From SAR324 cluster bacterium (GTDB taxonomy: Bacteria > SAR324 > XYD2-FULL-50-16), in NCBI GenBank assembly GCA_028282885.1, contig JANQGX010000086.1:186001-250000 (forward strand): a stretch of DNA of 64,000 nt, written 5' to 3'. The position numbers and the translations under genes were made by a program. The notes below the pieces were generated by a model. It saw nothing but the letters and a program-made list of their open reading frames with translations, was not told the origin of the DNA and did not search any database. How positions within the stretch are numbered: position 1 is the stretch's first letter; each line of letters starts with the position of its first letter. This document shows, one piece after another, positions 36,754 to 45,864 of the stretch.

Positions 36754-37294
36754 AATCCTTCTGTTAACAGCTCTGTTCCTGGTTATTTGCGGCATCAACT
36801 TGCCCGCGAAATCGGTAATACTGAATTTTGTAACGGATATGTTCGATCAAATCAGCATCAAACCGCAAGAACCGGGAAGCATGCAATCCTTTCCCATCGG
36901 CAGCGTTTCTATCGAAGGGAAAATGGTGGATAATCCGGCAGACCGATTTGCCAACCAGGTGGCTGAAATTACACCGGAAACAGCGACCAAAAATCCCGTA
37001 CCACAATCAGTCACCTCCCTGGAAAACGGCAAGTACATTTTCGACACCTATTGTATTGTCTGTCACAGCGATTCCCGTGAAACCAATGAAGAGGGATTCG
37101 CTACCACCGAAATAAACAAACTGGGGATGATCGCCCCGGCCCTGATTTCAATCTCCCATCAATTCAACGATGGCTATATCCATAAAAAAATCAAATTCGG
37201 CGGGGCTGTAATGCCACCCCTGGGATACGCAACCACCGAACAGGAAAGATGGGATGTTGTCAATTATATCCGTAAGCTGGAGACGCAACCATGA
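36743..37294 (+). CDS. actE: Alternative complex III monohaem cytochrome c subunit ActE
   Basis: Periplasmic monohaem cytochrome c subunit. An N-terminal hydrophobic signal or anchor spans about residues 5-27. The haem site CIVCH is at about residue 110, and a distal Met candidate lies in GGAVMPPLGYA. A TTG start at 36743 is supported by GAGGAGG ending 6 nt before it; the start lies inside actD. The stop overlaps the actF start as ATGA (37291-37294). At 183 aa it is within the family range. Confidence 0.92.
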   Translation: MKTKILLLTALFLVICGINLPAKSVILNFVTDMFDQISIKPQEPGSMQSFPIGSVSIEGKMVDNPADRFANQVAEITPETATKNPVPQSVTSLENGKYIFDTYCIVCHSDSRETNEEGFATTEINKLGMIAPALISISHQFNDGYIHKKIKFGGAVMPPLGYATTEQERWDVVNYIRKLETQP

Positions 37295-38595
37295 GTCGAT
37301 ATGATGAAATGAAGGTGCTCCTGGAGAATACCAGGTTCGAAATCAATCCCGGGCTCAGGCGCGGTCTGCTCCTGTTGATTTGCCTGGGAGGCATCGGATT
37401 CATTGCCGGTCTGCTGATCGATGAATCATACATGGCCTGGCAGGCCCTACTGGTTAACACGATTTATTTTACCGGAATCGCCCTCGGAGGATTGATCTTT
37501 TCCGTCATTTTTACCATTACCGGCGCTCACTGGGGACGCCCCATCAAGAGACTGGCCGAGGCAATGGCGGTGTTTTTCCCTATCGGGGCATTGCTTTTTG
37601 TGATTCTTTTCTTCGGTATGTCCGATTTCTTCGAGTGGGTTGATCATGATCTGGTTATTCATACCAAGGAGGGCTGGCTGAACAGACCGTTTTTTATTTT
37701 CCGCAACCTGCTGCTGATCAGCTTTACCCTTTTTATTGGTTGGAATTATTTGAAATCATCCATAAGACCTGATGTCGGATTGGCCAGAAAGTTTTCCCTT
37801 GGCAACAACCGGTTGGCTGATCTGTTTGCAAGGAATTATGGTTCCCAAACCAGCGAAGAGCAGAAATCTTTGCACCGATCACGGAGAATTGCACCTGTAT
37901 TGGGATTCACCTTTGCCATTCTTTGCACCCTGCTGGCTTTCGACTGGATAATGTCCATAGACCAGGAATGGTTCAGCACAATGTTTGGCGTTCAATACGC
38001 CATGTCCAATTTGGTGGGAGCGGCGGCGGCACTGATGGTGATATCCGGGCTTGTCAGGCAGAAATACGGATTGCAGGATTACATTTCCACCGACCGATAT
38101 CACGATTTGGCAAAACTCACTTTTGCCGGAAGTGCCATGTGGACCTATATGGTTTTTTCCCAGGTTCTGGTTATCTGGTATGGCAATATTCCGGAGGAAA
38201 CACCTTATCTTATTTTGCGAATGCAATCCCTGGAATGGAGTTGGATGTTCTGGTTACTGTGCATGATGATGTTCATCATCCCTTTCTTCGGATTGATGAG
38301 TCGCACAGCCTGCAACTCGATCTGGTTTTCCAGACTGGTTGCCATTGAGCTATTGGTGGGAACCTGGCTGGAAAAATACTTTTTGATTGTGCCCTCGATA
38401 CAGGAAAACAAAGCATCAGCAGGAGTCATAGATGCCAGCAGCGGATTGCCGGGATTCTCCATTAATATTTTTGATATTTCCGTTACCCTGGGCGTCTTTA
38501 GTCTCTTTGTTCTGGCATTCCTCTGGTTTCTGGAGAAGATACCCATGATGCCCGTTTCGGATAAACTGTTTTTAAAAAAAAGTGCCATACACTGA
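37291..38595 (+). CDS. actF: Alternative complex III membrane subunit ActF
   Basis: Second NrfD-like integral membrane subunit of ACIII, a paralogue of ActC. About ten hydrophobic helices span 434 residues, including GRPIKRLAEAMAVFFPIG and VLGFTFAILCTLLAFDWIMS. The ATG overlaps the actE stop by 4 bp. It is the last subunit of the actABCDEF set; no cytochrome oxidase genes follow as they do in many other ACIII loci. The nos genes lie downstream instead. Confidence 0.92.
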   Translation: MSRYDEMKVLLENTRFEINPGLRRGLLLLICLGGIGFIAGLLIDESYMAWQALLVNTIYFTGIALGGLIFSVIFTITGAHWGRPIKRLAEAMAVFFPIGALLFVILFFGMSDFFEWVDHDLVIHTKEGWLNRPFFIFRNLLLISFTLFIGWNYLKSSIRPDVGLARKFSLGNNRLADLFARNYGSQTSEEQKSLHRSRRIAPVLGFTFAILCTLLAFDWIMSIDQEWFSTMFGVQYAMSNLVGAAAALMVISGLVRQKYGLQDYISTDRYHDLAKLTFAGSAMWTYMVFSQVLVIWYGNIPEETPYLILRMQSLEWSWMFWLLCMMMFIIPFFGLMSRTACNSIWFSRLVAIELLVGTWLEKYFLIVPSIQENKASAGVIDASSGLPGFSINIFDISVTLGVFSLFVLAFLWFLEKIPMMPVSDKLFLKKSAIH

Positions 38596-38688
38596 AAGAG
38601 TCAAACAGACCATTCACACAACAAGCGAGTGGATTGGAATTCAAATAATTAATCCAAAAATGAGTTCATTCTGATGGAGTATTCAGCC

Positions 38689-38844
38689 ATGATCGACCTT
38701 ATATTTCCTTATATCGCCTGGGGGGTCTGTATTGCTCTTTTGGCAATACCCGGTGTTTGGGGGGCAGTATTTACTTTTTCCCTGTTGGGACACCTGACCC
38801 AGTTTATCTTTAAACGCAGCAACACACGAGTTCCCAGGGAATGA
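38689..38844 (+). CDS. Small membrane protein, 51 aa
   Basis: A short frame that encodes MIDLIFPYIAWG, then one long or two short hydrophobic segments (about residues 2-40), then a basic tail (FKRSNTRVPRE). GGAG lies 9 nt before this ATG; the frame also contains an ATG at 38674 without a good ribosome site. It is 93 bp after actF and is followed by a strong hairpin, so it is probably the last gene of the ACIII transcript. It may be a minor subunit or assembly factor of ACIII. I do not recognise a family. Confidence 0.55.
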   Translation: MIDLIFPYIAWGVCIALLAIPGVWGAVFTFSLLGHLTQFIFKRSNTRVPRE

Positions 38845-38854
38845 TCCTTTGTAC

Positions 38855-38895
38855 CATCCTGCAGACTTCCTGTAGAAAGTCCAGGATGTCTTTCC
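38855..38895 (+). terminator. Hairpin terminator candidate at the end of the ACIII operon
   Basis: CATCCTG (38855-38861) plus GACTT (38864-38868) pair with AAGTC (38877-38881) plus CAGGATG (38882-38888), giving a 12-bp stem with a 2-nt bulge and an 8-nt loop. TCTTTCC follows. This strong hairpin lies between the ACIII operon and nosZ. Confidence 0.55.
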
Positions 38896-39017
38896 TGCCC
38901 GGATACCGGTTTTGAGGTAAAGGCCAAGACGGTTTAAGGGTGAAATCGAATGGATGTTGGTTTACACTTTTTTAAAACAGAGAGCTGGAATACATGGCGG
39001 GAGTAAGACTTAAGTTC

Positions 39018-39046
39018 TTGATACGAAACAGGACCAAGTATTTAAG
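39018..39046 (+). promoter_or_regulatory. Weak sigma-70-like promoter candidate for nosZ
   Basis: TTGATA (39018-39023) and TTTAAG (39041-39046) are separated by 17 bp, about 105 bp upstream of the nosZ start and downstream of the ACIII hairpin. The -10 matches only 4 of 6 positions. No full FNR/NNR dyad (TTGAT-N4-ATCAA) was seen; only one half-site overlaps the -35. Confidence 0.3.
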
Positions 39047-39151
39047 CCTTAAGGTAACAAACAGGGATTCAGGCTCCCTGGAAAAAGAGTGAATCGACGT
39101 TTATTCTCGTTTTAAATCAGGTTTTTTCAATTCATGTTTATGGAGGAAAAA

Positions 39152-41092
39152 ATGTTCAACAAATTGAAAAGCGCTTTTAAACTGGTACTTTTCTGCATGA
39201 TCGCTTTGGGCCTGGGAACGGATGGATTTTCCCAGAGTCTGCAGGAAGTTATGAAGGAGAGGGGGCTTTCTCAGCAGGATCTGCTTGCTGCAGCAAAAAC
39301 CTATACTCCCTCCGGTAAAAAAGACGAGTATGTGGTTTTCTCATCGGGCGGACAATCCGGCCAGGTAATTGTTTATGGTGTTCCATCTATGAGAATTATC
39401 AAGTACATCGCCGTTTTCACCCCGGAACCCTGGCAGGGCTATGGAATTGGTGACGAGCACACCAACAATATCCTGTACGAACAGGGTAAGGTTCGGGGAC
39501 GAACGATCACCTGGGGAGATACTCACCATCCTGCCATATCGGAAACAAATGGCGAATACGACGGGCAGTACCTGTTTATCAACGACAAGGCCAATCCAAG
39601 GGTTGCAGTGATCGACCTGAAAACATTCACCACTACCCAGATTGTTCCCAATCCGATCATGAAATCGGAGCACGGGGCAGCCTTCGTCACCCCTAATACC
39701 GAGTATGTGCTGGAAGCCAGCCAGTATGCAGCTCCCTTCACCAATGAGTATGTGCCCCTGGAGGAATTCAACGAGAAGTACAGGGGGGCCATGACTTTTT
39801 GGAAATTTGATCGCAAGAAGGGGAAAATTGTAGCAAAAGACTCTTTCTCCGTTGAATTGCCGCCTTACTGGCAGGATCTCTCCGATTCCGGAAAGGGAAT
39901 GAGCGCCGGTTGGGTTTTCACCAACTCTTTCAACTCGGAAAGGTATATCGGCGGTTTCGGAAAAGGAACTTCGAAAAAATGGTCCAATCGCCTTCCTCAC
40001 GAAGCCGGTGTTTCCTCCAAGGATACCGATTATCTTCATATGATCAACATGGAGACCGCCAAGAAACTCTTCCAAGCGGGCAAATTCGAAATGATCAACG
40101 AACATGCCGTTATCAGCATAAAGGACATGGTTGCCAACGATGCTCTTTACCTGATTCCGGAACCAAAAAGCCCGCACGGTGTAATGATCGATCCTACCGG
40201 TCAATACATTACCGTATCCGGAAAACTTGATACCCATGTTTCCGTGTACGATATCAAAAAGATGACCGCCTTGATCAAGAAGAAGGATTTTGAAGATGTG
40301 GACTCCTACGGGATTCCCATTCTCAGTATGACAAAATCTCTGCACGGTCAGGTGGAACTGGGTCTCGGACCTCTTCATACCCAGTATGACAGCGTGAAAG
40401 GGATAGCATACACCTCTCTTTATGTTGATTCGGCCATCGCCAAATGGGATTTCCTGAATCTGAAGCTTCTGGAAAAAATTCCCATTAATTACAATGTGGG
40501 ACATCTGGTATCCGCAGAAGGTGACACAACGTCTCCGGATGGCAAATATCTTGTCGCTTTGAACAAGATGTCCATTGATCGTTTTGTGCAGGTCGGTCCC
40601 TTGCACCCCCAGAACCATCAGCTCATTGACATTACCCCGGGTCGAAAAATGCAGCTTCTGTACGATATGCCATTACCGCTGGGTGAGCCTCACTATGCTG
40701 TGATGATGAAGGCCGACAAGCTGAAGACTATCAAACGATACAAGAAGAAATGGTTTAAAAACAGGGTTAAGCCCGGCAGGGAAAAGGTTGTCAGAAAAGG
40801 CAACCAGGTGACGATCTACTCAACTCTGATCAGAAGTCATTTCAGTCCGGAAGTTATTGAAGTCAAGGTAGGTGATGAAATTACCTGGCATATTACCAAC
40901 CTGGAACGAGCACAGGATGAGACACACGGATTCACGATTGATCAGATGAATATTCACGGCAGTCTGGAACCGGGAGAAACTGAAACTTTTAAATTCAAGG
41001 CAGATGTAGAGGGCGTTTATCCGTTCTATTGTACCGAGTTCTGTTCAGCACTGCATCTGGAAATGATGGGTTATTTCATGGTTAAACCTTAA
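39152..41092 (+). CDS. nosZ: Nitrous oxide reductase, Sec-dependent (clade II type)
   Basis: Periplasmic copper enzyme that reduces N2O to N2 as the last step of denitrification. It has an N-terminal beta-propeller with the CuZ histidine motifs (DTHHP, EHGAAF, SPHGV, GPLHTQ, VGHL, GEPHYA). The C-terminal cupredoxin domain carries CuA ligands in CTEFCSALHLEM (Cys 627, Cys 631, His 635, Met 638). The signal peptide (MFNKLKSAFK, then a hydrophobic core ending near SQS) has no twin arginine, so export should be through Sec, as in clade II enzymes. The ATG at 39152 has GGAGG 5 nt upstream and is preferred over the longer frame from 39134. It heads a long nos cluster without nosR. Confidence 0.97.
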   Translation: MFNKLKSAFKLVLFCMIALGLGTDGFSQSLQEVMKERGLSQQDLLAAAKTYTPSGKKDEYVVFSSGGQSGQVIVYGVPSMRIIKYIAVFTPEPWQGYGIGDEHTNNILYEQGKVRGRTITWGDTHHPAISETNGEYDGQYLFINDKANPRVAVIDLKTFTTTQIVPNPIMKSEHGAAFVTPNTEYVLEASQYAAPFTNEYVPLEEFNEKYRGAMTFWKFDRKKGKIVAKDSFSVELPPYWQDLSDSGKGMSAGWVFTNSFNSERYIGGFGKGTSKKWSNRLPHEAGVSSKDTDYLHMINMETAKKLFQAGKFEMINEHAVISIKDMVANDALYLIPEPKSPHGVMIDPTGQYITVSGKLDTHVSVYDIKKMTALIKKKDFEDVDSYGIPILSMTKSLHGQVELGLGPLHTQYDSVKGIAYTSLYVDSAIAKWDFLNLKLLEKIPINYNVGHLVSAEGDTTSPDGKYLVALNKMSIDRFVQVGPLHPQNHQLIDITPGRKMQLLYDMPLPLGEPHYAVMMKADKLKTIKRYKKKWFKNRVKPGREKVVRKGNQVTIYSTLIRSHFSPEVIEVKVGDEITWHITNLERAQDETHGFTIDQMNIHGSLEPGETETFKFKADVEGVYPFYCTEFCSALHLEMMGYFMVKP

Positions 41093-41179
41093 CAGAATCT
41101 GCTTTTCAATCTCTTGCGGTTTATAATTGTATAAACTGCGGATTTGAATCATTCAAACTCAGTAAAAGGAAGGTATCAA

Positions 41180-41686
41180 ATGAAAACGATTGGAAAAAAG
41201 TGGAGCACCCTGCTCTTATCGGTACTGATCATCCTCTGCTTTTCAGGAATGGCGACTGCTGAGGATTACAAGGCTAATTATCATGCCAAAGTGAAACAGA
41301 ACAACGATACCATCGGTGTCATCGCCGGTGTTATTAACTATATCTGCCCCAAGCTGGTTCCGGATGCAGGGTCGATATGTAATCCGAAGGATCCGGTGGG
41401 CTCGGCGGTGGGAGTGCAAAAATACATGGAACAGAATTGGGATCCGGAAGAGGACGATATTGAAGATGCTGATCTTCCGAGGCTTCTCAACCTGGAAGCA
41501 GCCCTGCAATTCTGGGATGCAGTCGAGCAGTTCAAACTTCATTATCCCTACAGGGCAGAAGCTGAAAAACTGGCCAAAGCAGGGAAATGGCAGGATGCAT
41601 TCCTTAATGAAGAGATGGCTTTTCAGTACCTGGTAAAATGCGCCAGCAGGGGAATTTTTGCCAAGAAGATCGTTGACGGCGAATAA
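41180..41686 (+). CDS. Unknown periplasmic protein downstream of nosZ, 168 aa
   Basis: I do not recognise a family. The start at 41180 has AAGGAAGG 6 nt upstream. A signal peptide (KKWSTLLLSVLIILCFSGMATA) precedes a mature region with two Cys (YICPKLV...SICNPKD) that could form a disulfide. A DDIEDADLP acidic patch follows, and then a helical C-terminal half rich in Ala, Glu and Tyr. There is no CxxCH or other known metal site. In clade II nos operons this place is often taken by the membrane protein nosB, but this product is soluble. Position and signal peptide suggest a NosZ accessory or partner protein. Confidence 0.75.
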   Translation: MKTIGKKWSTLLLSVLIILCFSGMATAEDYKANYHAKVKQNNDTIGVIAGVINYICPKLVPDAGSICNPKDPVGSAVGVQKYMEQNWDPEEDDIEDADLPRLLNLEAALQFWDAVEQFKLHYPYRAEAEKLAKAGKWQDAFLNEEMAFQYLVKCASRGIFAKKIVDGE

Positions 41687-41699
41687 ATCCCAAAAGAAA

Positions 41700-41727
41700 A
41701 AGGTGGTTTGATTTATCGAACCACCTT
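41700..41727 (+). terminator. Strong hairpin after the nosZ-linked gene
   Basis: AAGGTGGTT (41700-41708) and AACCACCTT (41719-41727) form a perfect 9-bp stem with a 10-nt loop. No T-tract follows on the plus strand, whereas an A-rich run precedes it. It may be a terminator read from the other side, an mRNA-stabilising end or an attenuator between nosZ and the cytochrome genes. Confidence 0.5.
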
Positions 41728-41912
41728 CCCGGAGTCATTGCTGGGAATCGATATATCAAGCCATATTCATAACGATAGATAACTGTCAGAAACCCCGTAT
41801 TTTGACTCAGCTTTTGCCTTCCTGAAATGAAGTCTGATCAGGACAGGTAAAACCTGGTTGAAAATACTGGAACTCGATTTAACTACCTTAACTGATAATT
41901 GAGGAGGCCCTT

Positions 41913-42518
41913 GTGAAAAGGAGATGTTTTTCCTTAGCTGCCGGCTTACTGCCGATATTGATTGCCTTTGCGTTTGTCAGTCTGTTTTCCGTTGGGGCAC
42001 TTCACGCCCAGGATGCCGCGGAGTTGTTTGAAAAGCTAACCTGCCACACCTGTCACGGTGGAGAAGGCAGGGGCATGTTTCGCCAGGAAACCAAGGCTAC
42101 CTACCGGTTGAAGACCAAACATCTGACATCCTTGAAAAATGCAGGTCACCCGAAGCCCATGCTCAGAAAGTTGCTTCCCTTAAGGAAGAACAAATACACA
42201 TCTGAAAAGGATTTTCTGGATGCTGTAGAAAAAGCGGTGGGCAGAGACAATATGCTGAAAATGAAAGTCCGGATTATCGAGCTGACAGCCAAGGTATTCT
42301 ACAGAAAAGGGGATCCCATTCCGGGTTTTGAACTCTACCCAAAACTTGCGGGTAACAACAAGATTTATCTTTTTCGGCAAATGAGAGATATTCTGGCCGG
42401 CAAAAGAACCAATGGCAATACAGACGCCATGCGAGGTATCAGATCCTATCTTGATACAAACAATATTACTGACAAGGAATTGCTGATTATTGCTGATTAT
42501 CTGTCCAAGATCAAATAG
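41913..42518 (+). CDS. Monohaem c-type cytochrome of the nos cluster, 201 aa
   Basis: Exported cytochrome c with a signal peptide to about residue 33 and one haem site, CHTCH, at about residues 44-48 (LTCHTCHGGEGRG). A C-terminal c-type half (YPKLAGNNKIYLFRQMRDILAGKRTNG) looks like cytochrome c4/c553 domains. The central 90 residues are basic and have no assigned fold. A GTG start has GAGGAGG 5 nt upstream. It lies in the position of the small cytochromes often encoded in clade II nos operons (nosC-like), which pass electrons to CuA of NosZ. Confidence 0.85.
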   Translation: MKRRCFSLAAGLLPILIAFAFVSLFSVGALHAQDAAELFEKLTCHTCHGGEGRGMFRQETKATYRLKTKHLTSLKNAGHPKPMLRKLLPLRKNKYTSEKDFLDAVEKAVGRDNMLKMKVRIIELTAKVFYRKGDPIPGFELYPKLAGNNKIYLFRQMRDILAGKRTNGNTDAMRGIRSYLDTNNITDKELLIIADYLSKIK

Positions 42519-42558
42519 ACTGCTTTCAGCAGCCATTCAACCAAACCATGGAGAAAGA

Positions 42559-43500
42559 ATGATGAGATTTAAAGCATTTACTCAAAAAGTTGGTGTCCTG
42601 TTTCTGATTGGGATCTTCTTTGCTATCACCCCTCTTATTGGGGCTGGGGCAAATCAATGGGGAACAAAGGTGCAGGAAGCACTCGACGCTCTTAAAATAG
42701 ACGGAGACCCTATCGACGGGGAAGATCTTTATGATATTTGTGCTGCCTGTCACCTGCCCACGGCCTGGGGAGACCCTGCCGGAACCTTTCCGCAACTGGC
42801 CGGTCAACATGCAACCGTGCTGATCAAACAGATTGCTGATATCAGGGCAGGAAACAGGGACAACCCCACCATGTTTCCCTTCGCTATCCAGATCGAAGGG
42901 GCACAGGATCTGGCTGATGTTTCCGCCTATATTCAGACATTGGAGATGAATCCCAATCCGATTACCGGGCCCGGTGGCCCCTCTTTCATTCTCTCCAATC
43001 TCCGCAAGGATGTCTCTCCTTACTCGTTGGATACGGTTGAGAAAAAGGTCGGCAAGGAGGTTTTCAAAAAACTGAAAACCCTGGAAGAGCAGGAATTCAA
43101 AACCAAAGCCGATTTTATGGTTAAATTGAAATCCCTGTTAACCCCGGCCGAGCTGGAGAAAAACCGGGCAGACATCCTGACTCATGCAGACTGGACAACG
43201 GATTTAAACCTGGGTAAAAAACTGTACGAAAAAAACTGTGTAGAGTGCCACGGTGACCATGGACAAGGTAGTTATAAGGACTACTATCCGGTAATCGCGG
43301 GTCAAACCTATTTATATCTGGTACGTCAGTTCAACTGGATTAAAATCGGAAAACGGAGAAATGCCAATCCCGATATGGTGAAGCAGATTAACGGATTTTC
43401 ACAACTGGACATGAGAAGTGTCGTCGATTACGCGGGCCGATTTAAAATGCAGGAAGGAGACTGGAAGAAGATCAAGGTTGATGATGACGACGACTTTTAG
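42559..43500 (+). CDS. Dihaem c-type cytochrome of the nos cluster, 313 aa
   Basis: Periplasmic cytochrome with a signal peptide (about residues 1-30) and two haem domains of the c4 kind: CAACH at about residue 55 and CVECH at about 229. Each is followed by a PQLAGQ- or PVIAGQ-type segment. The domains are joined by a helical linker of about 90 residues rich in Lys and Glu. The protein ends in DDDDDF. The ATG at 42559 has GGAG 5 nt upstream and is preferred to the longer frame that overlaps the preceding gene. It probably carries electrons between ACIII or NosGH and NosZ. Confidence 0.87.
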   Translation: MMRFKAFTQKVGVLFLIGIFFAITPLIGAGANQWGTKVQEALDALKIDGDPIDGEDLYDICAACHLPTAWGDPAGTFPQLAGQHATVLIKQIADIRAGNRDNPTMFPFAIQIEGAQDLADVSAYIQTLEMNPNPITGPGGPSFILSNLRKDVSPYSLDTVEKKVGKEVFKKLKTLEEQEFKTKADFMVKLKSLLTPAELEKNRADILTHADWTTDLNLGKKLYEKNCVECHGDHGQGSYKDYYPVIAGQTYLYLVRQFNWIKIGKRRNANPDMVKQINGFSQLDMRSVVDYAGRFKMQEGDWKKIKVDDDDDF

Positions 43501-43534
43501 AAAAATGCCCGGAACCACATAACAGAAAGGAAAA

Positions 43535-44344
43535 ATGAACGAATCAATTCAAAAACGAATTAAACTCAGCAAGATTTTAACCCTGTTTGCGATCCTGATA
43601 CTGGTTTGTACTTATACGCTGAAACCGGTTTTTCAATACAGGGATCCCGTGGCCATAGACGAAGAGGATGAAATTGAAATCAATGAATCCTTTCAGCCGT
43701 TCGAATTCTTCATCCCGGCCGACACGGAGTGGTTTGAGCCCCAGATGGATTACCTGGTGCCACTGATGGGTGAAAGAATATATGAATTCTACCCTGAGGG
43801 AATTTATGCCTACCTGATCGGCGCAAGGACAATGCCGGTTTGGAGAGTATCCCTGGAGGCTCCCCAGTATCCAAGAGCTTCGTTTCCGGATGGCATACCG
43901 GTCTTTTTTCACATGACCGACTTTAGCGGTAAAACCAGTGAAATGAACACTATTAATCACTATATCGGCATGGATCCTATGGAAGTCGGGGCTGTTTTTG
44001 TGAGAAAGCTGGTGCCATTTGTCTACCTGATTTTCCTGCTGATGCTGATCGGCTTTATTTTTTACAGTGGTCCCGGGTGGTGGGCGCTGGGCCTGATACC
44101 GGCGCTTTTTCCCTGGTATTACCTGTTTTTTTACAGCAAATGGTTATACTGGTTCGGGCACAATCTTCATGAGTTCGGCCAGTTTACCATAAAGCCTTTC
44201 ATGCCGACAGTTTTTGGTGATGGCAAAGTTGCTCAATTTACCACTCATTCATATCCAACCGTCGGATTTTATTTTCTGTTTGTCTATTTCCTGATTCTGA
44301 TCTTCGCCGTGCTGATCAAAAGAAAGGCGTTAAAAGAGATGTGA
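43535..44344 (+). CDS. Nos-cluster integral membrane protein, 269 aa
   Basis: One membrane helix near the N-terminus (about residues 14-32) is followed by a periplasmic domain of about 115 residues that starts with an acidic stretch (AIDEEDEIEINE). Three to four more helices follow (about 152-172, 175-200 and 240-262). A HNLHEFGQF segment with two His lies between the later helices. AAGGA precedes the ATG. Its stop overlaps the nosD start by 4 bp. It may be equivalent to the membrane protein NosB of clade II clusters, but I cannot confirm this from sequence, so no symbol is given. Confidence 0.75.
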   Translation: MNESIQKRIKLSKILTLFAILILVCTYTLKPVFQYRDPVAIDEEDEIEINESFQPFEFFIPADTEWFEPQMDYLVPLMGERIYEFYPEGIYAYLIGARTMPVWRVSLEAPQYPRASFPDGIPVFFHMTDFSGKTSEMNTINHYIGMDPMEVGAVFVRKLVPFVYLIFLLMLIGFIFYSGPGWWALGLIPALFPWYYLFFYSKWLYWFGHNLHEFGQFTIKPFMPTVFGDGKVAQFTTHSYPTVGFYFLFVYFLILIFAVLIKRKALKEM

Positions 44345-45864
44345 GACGGATGATAAGGAAAGGTACCGTTTTTTGGGGATTCTGCCGATTACTGGGGTTG
44401 GTGGCGCTATTCACCTTTTCCGCGAGTGGTTATCTGTTTGCAACGCCGACACTCTCCGAGCTTATCGACCAGACACTGGCCGGCCAGGAAGTTCCACTGC
44501 AACCGGGCACGACTTATTACGGTCCGATCGTCATTAACAAATCAGTCATTCTGGACGGGAAAAACCGGGTGACAATAGATGGACAGGGAAAAAAAACAGT
44601 CATTGTATTGAAAGCGGATGGAGTAACCCTGAAAAACCTGGTTATCCGGAATTCCGGAGACAGCCATGACAGGGTGGATGCTGCCATTCATGTGCGATCG
44701 TCCAATAATAAAATTCAGAACAATGTGGCACATGACACCTTGTTCGGATTTGATTTCCAGGAAGCTCACAATAACCTTATCACCGGAAATGATATCTCAT
44801 CGAAAGATGTCCCTTTGGGCGTTCGTGGAGATGGAATCAGGGTCTGGGCCAGCCACAAGAATATCTTTCGTCACAACCGGATCCACGATTCTCGAGACAT
44901 GGTTATCTGGTACTCCAATGATAACCTGATCGAGGAAAATGAGGGCTGGAATAACCGGTACTCGCTGCACTTCATGTTTGCCGGTGGTAATCTTGTGCGA
45001 AAAAACAGATATCACCACAATGCCGTGGGTATTTTTCTCATGTACAGCAGGGAAGCAATTGTTGAAGAAAACGATATCCGCTACTCCACCGGCGGAACCG
45101 GTGTCGGCATAGGGCTGAAAGAGGCAGACAACATGATCATTCGCTTCAATCAGATCATCTATTGCAAGGCGGGTATGTATTTCGATCTTTCCCCCTATCA
45201 GCCGGATGCCTACAATATTGTACAGGGCAATAGAATAGCCTTTAATATCTCCGGAATCGACTTCAATTCCGGACTTCCCAGGAATGTCTTCAAAGGCAAT
45301 GCCTTTCTGGATAACCTGGAACTGATCAGGGTGCACGGGAATGGAGATGTCAAGAAAAGCATTTGGGAAGGAAACTACTATAGCGACTTTGAAGGATTCG
45401 ACAGGAACAACGACGACATCGGCGATTCACCATATATCAACAGGGCATACCTGGATGCTCTCTGGATGAACGATGACTGGATGAGACTGTTTTACGGATC
45501 CCCCGTGCTCAGCGTCATCAACCTGCTGGCCAAACTTGCACCCATATCCGAACCAAGGGAATTGATGGTTGATTCAAAGCCGATCTATTTTCCCACTTCA
45601 TCGATCCTGACCTCTGCCGAAAACATTCACTTTGATCCGCCCAAAATCGATCTGGATGACGATGATAGCGAATTTGAAGGGCTTGACTACGAAATGTCCG
45701 CAAGATTTCGCCAGGACGATGAAGACGACGATGAGGAAGAGGGCGACGACGATATGCCCGCCTGGCTGGCTTCCGATGACGATGAGGATGAAGAGGATGA
45801 GGTACTTTTGGATGAGGACGTAAAACGGTCCTCCCAATATAACCGCTACTACTATAAACAATGA
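44341..45864 (+). CDS. nosD: Nitrous oxide reductase maturation protein NosD with acidic tail
   Basis: Periplasmic right-handed beta-helix protein needed, with the NosFY ABC transporter, to build the CuZ centre of NosZ. A signal peptide (about residues 1-32) precedes parallel beta-helix repeats to about residue 340 (NNKIQNNVAHDT, NNLITGNDIS, NLIEENEGW). The last 60 residues or so (about 435-498) are extremely Asp/Glu-rich, for example DDEDDDEEEGDDD, and end in a Tyr-rich tip. That extension is not part of the usual NosD. It starts with GTG in a 4-bp overlap; an in-frame ATG at 44350 is possible. nosF follows in an ATGA overlap. Confidence 0.92.
   Translation: MRRMIRKGTVFWGFCRLLGLVALFTFSASGYLFATPTLSELIDQTLAGQEVPLQPGTTYYGPIVINKSVILDGKNRVTIDGQGKKTVIVLKADGVTLKNLVIRNSGDSHDRVDAAIHVRSSNNKIQNNVAHDTLFGFDFQEAHNNLITGNDISSKDVPLGVRGDGIRVWASHKNIFRHNRIHDSRDMVIWYSNDNLIEENEGWNNRYSLHFMFAGGNLVRKNRYHHNAVGIFLMYSREAIVEENDIRYSTGGTGVGIGLKEADNMIIRFNQIIYCKAGMYFDLSPYQPDAYNIVQGNRIAFNISGIDFNSGLPRNVFKGNAFLDNLELIRVHGNGDVKKSIWEGNYYSDFEGFDRNNDDIGDSPYINRAYLDALWMNDDWMRLFYGSPVLSVINLLAKLAPISEPRELMVDSKPIYFPTSSILTSAENIHFDPPKIDLDDDDSEFEGLDYEMSARFRQDDEDDDEEEGDDDMPAWLASDDDEDEEDEVLLDEDVKRSSQYNRYYYKQ

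Noticed and set aside
39341..40618. 425-aa frame antisense to nosZ
   Set aside because: It lies entirely inside nosZ in the opposite strand. It is a shadow frame that arises from the codon bias of nosZ.
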